This document shows, piece by piece, positions 58,421 through 64,000 of a DNA stretch of 64,000 nt. Made by a program: the position numbers and the translations under genes. The DNA is from Streptomyces griseiscabiei (GTDB taxonomy: Bacteria > Actinomycetota > Actinomycetes > Streptomycetales > Streptomycetaceae). Numbering within the stretch: the stretch's first letter is position 1; every line of letters begins with the position of its first letter. The stretch lies in NCBI RefSeq assembly GCF_020010925.1, contig NZ_JAGJBZ010000002.1, positions 1,674,001-1,738,000 on the forward strand, in the 5' to 3' direction. Below the pieces are notes generated by a model. That model did no database searches, had not been told where the DNA came from, and was given only the letters and a program-made list of their open reading frames with translations.

Positions 58421-60619
58421 TCAGGAGAGCGCTGTGAGCCGGTCCCGGACCTGTGCGGCGACCGTGTACGTGTCCCCGGTCGGCTCGGTGGCGAGCGTCC
58501 CCGGGTTCCGCGCCCAGCGGTCCTCCAGGGCGAACCAGTCGATCTTCTTCGGTGCCCGGCCCGCCGCCAGCGCGGCCCGCAGCTCCTCGAAGTACGTCGA
58601 CCAGCGCAGCCGGTAGAGCCCGCCGACCAGCCCCGCCCACTCCCGGTTGGCGTAGTCGCGCAGCCCCGCGTCGGCGCCCTCCCGGGTCCCCCACACGGTC
58701 AGCAGCGACAGATTGTCGTACGCCAGCTCCGTCCGCTCGGCGGCACTCGCACCCCAGGCACGGGCATCGGCCACCCAACGCCCCAGCAGATGCCGGGAGT
58801 CGGTGGCCACCAGCTCGTCCAGCAGATCCATGAGGGCGAGCCAGTCACCGCTCAGCCGGTCGAAGCGGGCCTTGTCACCGGCGTCGTAGGCGGCCTTGAG
58901 CAGCGGCAGCATGACCCGGCCGCGGTTGGAGAGCGCCTGACGGGCCACATCGAGGAGATCGCGACGGTACGCCGATGATGCCCGCAACTCCGCCCGCACC
59001 TTCAGCAGTTCACCGAGGGCGGGCTCGAAGTCGGCCGCGCTGTAGCGGAGTTGCTTCGGCGACCAGCGGCCGGCCCGTACGGCGTTCAGCGCCGGGCGGG
59101 AGCCGAAGAGGCCGTCGGCGCCCTCGCTCCAGGAGTCGGCGCGGGTGGTGCCGTACGCGGTGCGGCGCAGGATGTCCCAGGCGGCCTCGGCATGCGGGTC
59201 GAGGGCCCCGTAGCGGGCGTGCGCCCACTGCGCGAACCAGGCCTTGAGATCCAACTCGCCTTCTCTCCAGGCAAGTTCGGAGAACAGCGCGAAGGCGGCC
59301 GGGTTGTTGTCGGCCGCTTCCGGCATCAGGGCGATCCCGTGCAGCCTGCTGCCGTCCTTGGTGCGCCACTTCTCGTACAGCGCGGCCCAGTCGGGGGTGT
59401 TGGCGCCGAGCGCGGTGTGGCCGCCGAAGTTCCAGATGGAGCCGAAGGCGTAGGGCGTGTCGCCCCAGTCGGCCTCGCGGTCGACGACGGTGGGGAAGCG
59501 GTCGGAGAGGCCGTCGACGACGAGCATCCGCTCCTTGTCGACGGCGTCGACGATCGCGCGCGGCGGGTTGTGCTGCCAGCCGAGGATCACCCAGGTGGCT
59601 TCCGGGTGGGAGCGCCGCAGCGCCCGCTCGACGCCCTTCGCCGCGTCGGCGACCGGCACGTCGCCCGGGTCGCCGCCCTCGTGCAGCAGATCCATCTTGT
59701 ACAGCGTGGACGGGCCGAACATCTCGTCCTGCACCCGGTAGAAGGCCGCCGCCACCCGCGCGAACTCGTCCGTGCGCGGATCCAGCCAGTCGGGCCGCGC
59801 GAACCCCATCCAGTCGCCCTGCGGCACGGTCCGCGCCCCCGGCACCTTCTCGGTGAACCCGGCCGGGACCGTCCCGAAGTAGCCGGGGAACACCGGAGTC
59901 ATCCCCAGCTCCCGCGCCCGGTCGGCGATCCGGCGGCCGAGGGCGGCCCGCGCGTCCAGCAGCTGCCGGGAGACGGGCGAGGGGAAGGCGGACAGGTTCT
60001 GCAGCAGCCACCAGGGCTGGTGCGCCGGGCCCGGCACCCACGCCCGCAGTTCCTCCTCGCCGTACCCGAACTCCTGGAACACCCGGTGGTACAGCGCGTC
60101 GGCGCCCGCGTAGACGAGGACCTCGTTGTAGCCGTGCAGCGCGAGCACGTCCAGCTCGCGCTCCCAGTACGACCAGTCGAGGTACGCGCCCGTGTAGCCG
60201 TCGTTGGTGTCGTTCAGGGCGAAGCGGTGGGTGACGTTCGCCCGGCGGCCGACGGTCCCGTCGAGGCCGGGCAGCTCGCGGGGCAGGAGGTTCGTCTGCT
60301 CGCCGGCCCAGTTGATCTCGGCATAGGCGATGTGCCGCAAGTACCAGTTCAGCCCGGTGAGTTGAGTCGCCGGGGTGTCTCCGGCGACGGTGATGCTCCC
60401 GGTGGTCCCCGAGACCTGGAAGGCGTCCCGCTCCGTGCCCTCCGTGAACGTGATCTGCCGCCAGTGGTCCGGCAGCAGCCGCCGGGCCGTCATCGAGGCC
60501 GTGCGCCGCGCCCTGTCGGTGCGGGGCGCGTCGTCCGAGGGGATCGCGCGGGCCGGCGTACAGGCGACGGCGGGGCCCGCGGCGAACGCGGCGAGCAGGG
60601 CACGGCGGGCGAGCGGCAT
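58421..60619 (-). CDS. Secreted alpha-N-acetylglucosaminidase (GH89, NAGLU-like)
   Basis: Glycosidase of 732 residues (ATG 60619, GGAGAC upstream). The N-terminus is a signal peptide with a weak lipobox (GPAVAC at ~residues 14-19), so it may be a lipoprotein. NAGLU blocks: WYLRHIAYAEINWAGEQTNL, LDWSYWERELDVLALHGYNE, MTPVFPGYFGTVPAGF, YKMDLLHEGGDPGD, AFGSIWNFGGHTALGANTPD, MPEAADNNPAAFALFSELAW (catalytic Glu region). It releases terminal alpha-linked GlcNAc. Next to the chitosanase it suggests scavenging of amino-sugar polymers. Confidence 0.9.
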   Translation of the reverse strand: MPLARRALLAAFAAGPAVACTPARAIPSDDAPRTDRARRTASMTARRLLPDHWRQITFTEGTERDAFQVSGTTGSITVAGDTPATQLTGLNWYLRHIAYAEINWAGEQTNLLPRELPGLDGTVGRRANVTHRFALNDTNDGYTGAYLDWSYWERELDVLALHGYNEVLVYAGADALYHRVFQEFGYGEEELRAWVPGPAHQPWWLLQNLSAFPSPVSRQLLDARAALGRRIADRARELGMTPVFPGYFGTVPAGFTEKVPGARTVPQGDWMGFARPDWLDPRTDEFARVAAAFYRVQDEMFGPSTLYKMDLLHEGGDPGDVPVADAAKGVERALRRSHPEATWVILGWQHNPPRAIVDAVDKERMLVVDGLSDRFPTVVDREADWGDTPYAFGSIWNFGGHTALGANTPDWAALYEKWRTKDGSRLHGIALMPEAADNNPAAFALFSELAWREGELDLKAWFAQWAHARYGALDPHAEAAWDILRRTAYGTTRADSWSEGADGLFGSRPALNAVRAGRWSPKQLRYSAADFEPALGELLKVRAELRASSAYRRDLLDVARQALSNRGRVMLPLLKAAYDAGDKARFDRLSGDWLALMDLLDELVATDSRHLLGRWVADARAWGASAAERTELAYDNLSLLTVWGTREGADAGLRDYANREWAGLVGGLYRLRWSTYFEELRAALAAGRAPKKIDWFALEDRWARNPGTLATEPTGDTYTVAAQVRDRLTALS

Positions 60620-60981
60620 CGTGTCTCCGGGGTGCGGTGGGGGTGTGGAATGGGAGGAATACCCGCCGAAACCGCACTTGCGCGCAGACACAGGGCCACA
60701 CGGGGGAGAACCCGGCATGAACGGCTCCTTCCGCCGCTTGATCGCACAGGGGAGCCGTGTGCGCCGTGTGCGCCGTATGGCACGGAACGCCAGCCTGACG
60801 GTACGTCAATATGAGTAGTTCTCGTCCCTCGGGAACCCCTTGTGCCGGACGACACGTTGTCGGTAAACAGGGATTTATCCGAATGATCGCTTCGCGTCCG
60901 GTGGGGGCCGGTACCGACGGGGAGAACCGGAAAGTCCGGTTGTGACCGTTCGCGGAGCCGGGGGACAGAACGGGGACATTC
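60620..60981. other. Divergent promoter region, NAGLU and peroxidase genes
   Basis: The 362 bp hold both promoters. AT-richer sequence at 60795-60830 and 60860-60895 may be promoter parts. No gene or strong palindrome seen. Confidence 0.4.
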
Positions 60982-62670
60982 ATGGTGCATCGACACCATC
61001 GCGAGACCTACTACGTCGTCAACGAGGGCCGCATCCTGGAGTTCGAGAAGGGGGAGGCCGTCGCGCGCGTACCGAGCGCGACCGAGCAGCAGATGGCCTT
61101 CCGCTTCTCCCGGTTCGGCGAGAAGGGAGTCCAGCTCGACGAGGCGCTGCTCGGCAAGCTGGCCGTGGCCATGACCACGGGCACGGGCGGCGCCGACCCG
61201 GACTCGGGAGAGCCGGGCACGCCGGTCCCGGCGGGCTTCACCTACCTCGGTCAGTTCGTCGACCACGACCTGACCCTGGACCGCACCCAGGTCGGCCTGG
61301 GCGAACCCGTCCCGGTCGAGGACCTGGTGCAGGGCCGCAGCCCGGCCCTCGACCTCGACTCGCTCTACGGCATGGGCCCGCACCACGCGGGCAGCGCCCG
61401 CTTCTACGAGTCCGACGGCCGTCTGCGCATGGGCACGACCCTGGGGGTGGGCTTCCCGCCCGAGTCGCCGTCCAACGTCGACCACGCGGGCTTCGACCTG
61501 CCGAGGGCCGGCGAGGCGGCCGGCGGCACCAGGGCCGACAAGCGCGCCCCGCTCATCCCGGACGCGCGCAACGACGAGAACCTGGCCGTCGGCCAGCTCC
61601 ACCTGGCGTTCATCCGCTTCCACAACCGTGTGATCGACCTCCTCGCCGAGCGCGGGATGCCCGAGCACCGGCTGTTCCAGGCGGCCCGGGAGATCGTCGT
61701 CAAGCACTACCAGTGGGTGCTGCGCACCGACTTCCTGCCGCGCATCGTCGACCCGGACATCGTCGAGCGGGTCTTCACCCGGGGGCGCAGGCACTTCGAG
61801 CGGCCCGGATACACCCGGCCCGGCGACTTCCCGACGATGCCCATCGAGTTCTCGGTGGCCGCCTACCGGCTCGGGCACAGCATGGTGCGCGGGGCCTACC
61901 AGTGGAACAGCGTGTTCCGCGCGGGCGGACCCGGTCCGATCGCCTCGCTCGGGCTGCTGTTCCGGTTCAGCGGCACGGCGGGCAATCTCTCGCCGGGCCC
62001 GGACGACCTCAGCGACCTCGACGACCCGAACGCGGGGGACAACCTGCGGCTGCCGAGCAACTGGATCGTGGACTTCCGGCGGCTGTTCGACTTCGGCGAG
62101 ATCGGCCGGGACGACCTGGTCGTGCCCGAGGGCGAGTTCAACGTGGCCAAGCGGCTCGACACGCTCCTCGTCGACCCGCTGTCCACGCTGCCCACCGGCA
62201 CGTTCGACGGCCGTGGCCGCCCGGCCCCGCCGGTCGTCCAGCGCAACCTGGCCTTCCGCAACCTCGTGCGGGCCTCGATGGTGGAGCTGGCCACCGGGCC
62301 GCAGCTGGCCGCGCAGATGGGCTTCAAGCCGCTCACGGAGGACCAGATCCTGCGGGGCGACGGCGGCGCCGTCCTGGAGGGCCTCACCGACACCGAGCGC
62401 GCGCGGCTCGTGGAGCACACGCCGCTGTGGTTCTACGTGCTGCGCGAGGCCGAGGTGAACGAGGCCCGTCCCGGGAGTCTCACGGGTGTGGGGGGCACGC
62501 TCGTCGCGGAGGTGTTCCATCGGGCGATGGAGGGCAGCCGGAGGTCGATCGTGAAGCATCCGGGCTGGCGCCCGAGCCTCCCGTCCCACAAGAAGGGGCG
62601 CTTCACCATGGCGGACCTGCTGCTCTTCGCCTTCGAGAACGACCCTGAGCTGCTGAACCCTCTGGGCTGA
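60982..62670 (+). CDS. Animal-type haem peroxidase family protein
   Basis: Protein of 562 residues of the peroxidase-cyclooxygenase superfamily, bacterial branch. The distal haem His is in YLGQFVDHDLTLD, the catalytic Arg region is ADKRAPLIPDARNDENLAVG, and HLAFIRFHNRVIDLLA is a core helix. The proximal His is in AAYRLGHSMVRGAYQWN. There is no signal peptide, so it acts in the cytosol or is exported otherwise. Some bacterial members make hypohalous acids or modify metabolites; the substrate here is unknown. Single gene. Confidence 0.9.
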   Translation: MVHRHHRETYYVVNEGRILEFEKGEAVARVPSATEQQMAFRFSRFGEKGVQLDEALLGKLAVAMTTGTGGADPDSGEPGTPVPAGFTYLGQFVDHDLTLDRTQVGLGEPVPVEDLVQGRSPALDLDSLYGMGPHHAGSARFYESDGRLRMGTTLGVGFPPESPSNVDHAGFDLPRAGEAAGGTRADKRAPLIPDARNDENLAVGQLHLAFIRFHNRVIDLLAERGMPEHRLFQAAREIVVKHYQWVLRTDFLPRIVDPDIVERVFTRGRRHFERPGYTRPGDFPTMPIEFSVAAYRLGHSMVRGAYQWNSVFRAGGPGPIASLGLLFRFSGTAGNLSPGPDDLSDLDDPNAGDNLRLPSNWIVDFRRLFDFGEIGRDDLVVPEGEFNVAKRLDTLLVDPLSTLPTGTFDGRGRPAPPVVQRNLAFRNLVRASMVELATGPQLAAQMGFKPLTEDQILRGDGGAVLEGLTDTERARLVEHTPLWFYVLREAEVNEARPGSLTGVGGTLVAEVFHRAMEGSRRSIVKHPGWRPSLPSHKKGRFTMADLLLFAFENDPELLNPLG

Positions 62671-62690
62671 CGGGGGTCTGGGGTCGCAGG

Positions 62691-62907
62691 GGGGTGCGTT
62701 GTCGGGTGCGGGTCCGGTGGGGCTTCTCGCGCAGTTCCCCGCGCCCCTGAAAAGCCGGGGCTGCGCCCCGAGCTTTTCAGGCCCGCCGCCGGTTGCCTTT
62801 CAGGCCGCGGAGGGCTCGTCTTCCAGGCCCGCAGGGGCCTGGGCTTTCAGGGGCGCGGGGAACTGCGCGACCAGCCCCCACCGGACCCGCACCCGACAAC
62901 GCACCCC
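62691..62907. repeat. Large inverted repeat with ~60-bp arms between convergent genes
   Basis: The left arm (62691-62752) and right arm (62845-62907) are near-perfect reverse complements. Both include the GTTCCCCGCGCCCCT core (perfect over 25 bp: 62728-62752 with 62845-62869) and GGGTGCGGGTCCGGTGGGG. An inner hairpin (TGAAAAGC...GCTTTTCA, 62748-62780) lies between. It should act as a bidirectional terminator and forms a cruciform-capable element common in Streptomyces intergenic DNA. Confidence 0.85.
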
Positions 62908-62916
62908 ACCCGCCCC

Positions 62917-63567
62917 CTAGACCCGCCTCGGTGAGGCAAGCAGATACCGCTCCCGGGTGCGGGGGTCGGTGACCTCGCCCACCTGCCACCCCACCCGCTC
63001 CAACGTCACCGCACAGGCCCGCAACACCCCCGCGTCGGCGGCACGTACGGCGACCGCGTCCGGCTGGGGCGTGGCCCGCACCCGGTAGCCCTCCTCCTCC
63101 GACCCCCGCGCCGGCCGGTGGCCCGCCGCCTCCAGGGCCAGCGCGGCGGCCCGCACCAGATGGGTCCGCTCCCAGCCGCAGGGGCGGTCCGTCGCGCCGC
63201 CCGGATTGGTCATCCGGCGCAGCTCCAGCAGCCCCTGCCAGGCGCTGTGCACCTCACGCGTCCGGGCCGCCCCGGTGTCGGCGGCCTCCTCGCCGCCGAC
63301 CCGCGCGGCGAAGACACCGGCCTGGTCGGAGGCCGGGGCGGGGCTCTCCGGGGGCGCCTCCGCAACCGCCTGCGGCGCCGGCGCCGTCTCCCGTACGCGA
63401 TGCCCCGCCGGTGTCAGGAAGTGGTCGTGCGGCGGGCGCGGATGCCGGAAGGCCAGGCCCCGCTTCACCAGCGCCGCGAGCTGCGCCGGTGTACCCGTCA
63501 GCCGCCCGGTCACGGGCTCGGCGGCGTCGATGATCCGCCGCTGGACGGCGGTCGGCGGTCGTGTCAC
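62917..63567 (-). CDS. Conserved hypothetical protein (actinobacterial)
   Basis: Protein of 216 residues. GTG 63567 has GGAGGG 4 nt upstream; the longer frame above it overlaps the phosphatase gene and is rejected. The N-terminus looks like a small winged-helix segment (AQLAALVKRGLAFRHPRPPH...FLTPAGHRVRE). An Ala/Pro-rich linker (~residues 65-100) follows, then a C-terminal region with WERTHLVRAAALALEAAGHR and TLERVGWQVGEVTDPRTRER. No known catalytic motif. It follows the phosphatase gene with a 47-bp gap. Confidence 0.55.
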   Translation of the reverse strand: MTRPPTAVQRRIIDAAEPVTGRLTGTPAQLAALVKRGLAFRHPRPPHDHFLTPAGHRVRETAPAPQAVAEAPPESPAPASDQAGVFAARVGGEEAADTGAARTREVHSAWQGLLELRRMTNPGGATDRPCGWERTHLVRAAALALEAAGHRPARGSEEEGYRVRATPQPDAVAVRAADAGVLRACAVTLERVGWQVGEVTDPRTRERYLLASPRRV

Positions 63568-63614
63568 GGCACCCTCCCCACACCCTCTCTCGGCCCCTTC
63601 GACGTATGCGAAGA

Positions 63615-64000
63615 CTACGAGGAGGGTCTGACATTCCACCCCGCGACGACCGGACGCCCGTGTTCCGTGCCGAGCCGGCAGACCGTGCCCGTCGCCAGCT
63701 GGAACAGCGCACCACCGGAGGCGGAGAGGCCGAGGTAGCGGGCGGTCAGGACGCGCAGGACGTGCCCGTGCGCCACCAGCACCACGTCCCCCTCGGTGTT
63801 CCCCAGCGCCGCGTGCGCCTTCGCCAGCATCCGGTCGACGCGCGCCCCGACCTCCTCCGGGCTCTCCCCGGGGTGCTCCGGCGGCCCCGGCGCGACCCCG
63901 TCCGTGAAGAGGAACCAGTCCGGGCGGGTGCGATGGATCTCGACGGTCGTGATCCCCTCGTACCCGCCGTAGTCCCACTCGACGAGATCCGCGTCGACGC
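63615..64000 (-). CDS. Histidine phosphatase family protein (5' end outside window)
   Basis: The visible 128 C-terminal residues read ADLVEWDYGGYEG near the edge, then GESPEEVGARVDRMLAKAHA, VVLVAHGHVLRVLTARYLGL and end at VRPSS. WDYGGYEG and the second catalytic His in VAHGHVLR mark the phosphoglycerate-mutase-like phosphatase branch. The RHG motif with the phosphorylated His lies beyond the window edge. Substrate unknown. Confidence 0.85.
   Translation of the reverse strand, partial: VDADLVEWDYGGYEGITTVEIHRTRPDWFLFTDGVAPGPPEHPGESPEEVGARVDRMLAKAHAALGNTEGDVVLVAHGHVLRVLTARYLGLSASGGALFQLATGTVCRLGTEHGRPVVAGWNVRPSS

Overview
The window is high-GC actinobacterial DNA with Streptomyces-type gene content: strong GC3 bias, many GTG starts, GGAGG ribosome sites, a LAL-type giant LuxR regulator, secreted trypsin, chitosanase and alpha-N-acetylglucosaminidase, and many regulator/target pairs. 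No rRNA, tRNA or CRISPR array was recognised.

Layout. 0.2-15.6 kb is accessory chromosomal DNA: a secreted GH43/AbfB arabinan-type hydrolase; a small protein with a RHIM-like amyloid motif facing an RsbW-type ATPase; divergent regulator/target pairs (Lrp/EamA exporter, PadR/SnoaL-like, MmyB-type HTH/SDR, LysR/nitrilase); a Tat-exported amine-oxidase-like flavoprotein; and a quinol-monooxygenase/alcohol dehydrogenase/thioesterase group whose two promoters share one operator sequence. 12.8-13.6 kb is a graveyard of gene fragments.

15.7-36.35 kb looks like a decayed genomic island. It lies between an orphan 3' end of corA (15.8 kb) and the intact corA (36.3-37.5 kb). A perfect 24-bp direct repeat sits at both edges, and a dead tyrosine integrase lies near the right edge. 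The cargo centre (17.6-28.5 kb) is a two-armed cluster. The leftward arm encodes a FkbH-like HAD-IIIC protein, a Trypco1 protein, a 1263-residue trypsin/TIR-like/NB-ARC/TPR protein and a GMC oxidoreductase. The rightward arm encodes a radical SAM enzyme overlapping a GlgE/GH13-like protein. This is the best candidate for an undescribed system: a protease-STAND sensor of the conflict-system type tied to small-molecule or sugar chemistry. Around it lie IS3, IS5 (split by IS630), IS701-like and ISAs1 elements, mostly broken, and a frameshifted nucleotidyltransferase/partner pair.

36.35-48.3 kb holds corA, a winged-helix protein, a secreted trypsin, a LAL regulator, a GAF-LuxR regulator, two acyl-CoA synthetases in an overlapping pair and a zinc-ribbon protein.

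48.4-57.3 kb is a purine-to-glycerate catabolic region: 8-oxoguanine deaminase, urate oxidase, 5-hydroxyisourate hydrolase, OHCU decarboxylase, glyoxylate carboligase, hydroxypyruvate isomerase and tartronate semialdehyde reductase. The gcl and hyi promoters carry the same pair of TTCC-N7-GGAA-type operators spaced 21 bp apart. 57.4-64 kb holds chitosanase, GH89 N-acetylglucosaminidase, an animal-type haem peroxidase, a 60-bp-arm inverted repeat between convergent genes, a hypothetical gene, and a histidine phosphatase cut by the window edge.
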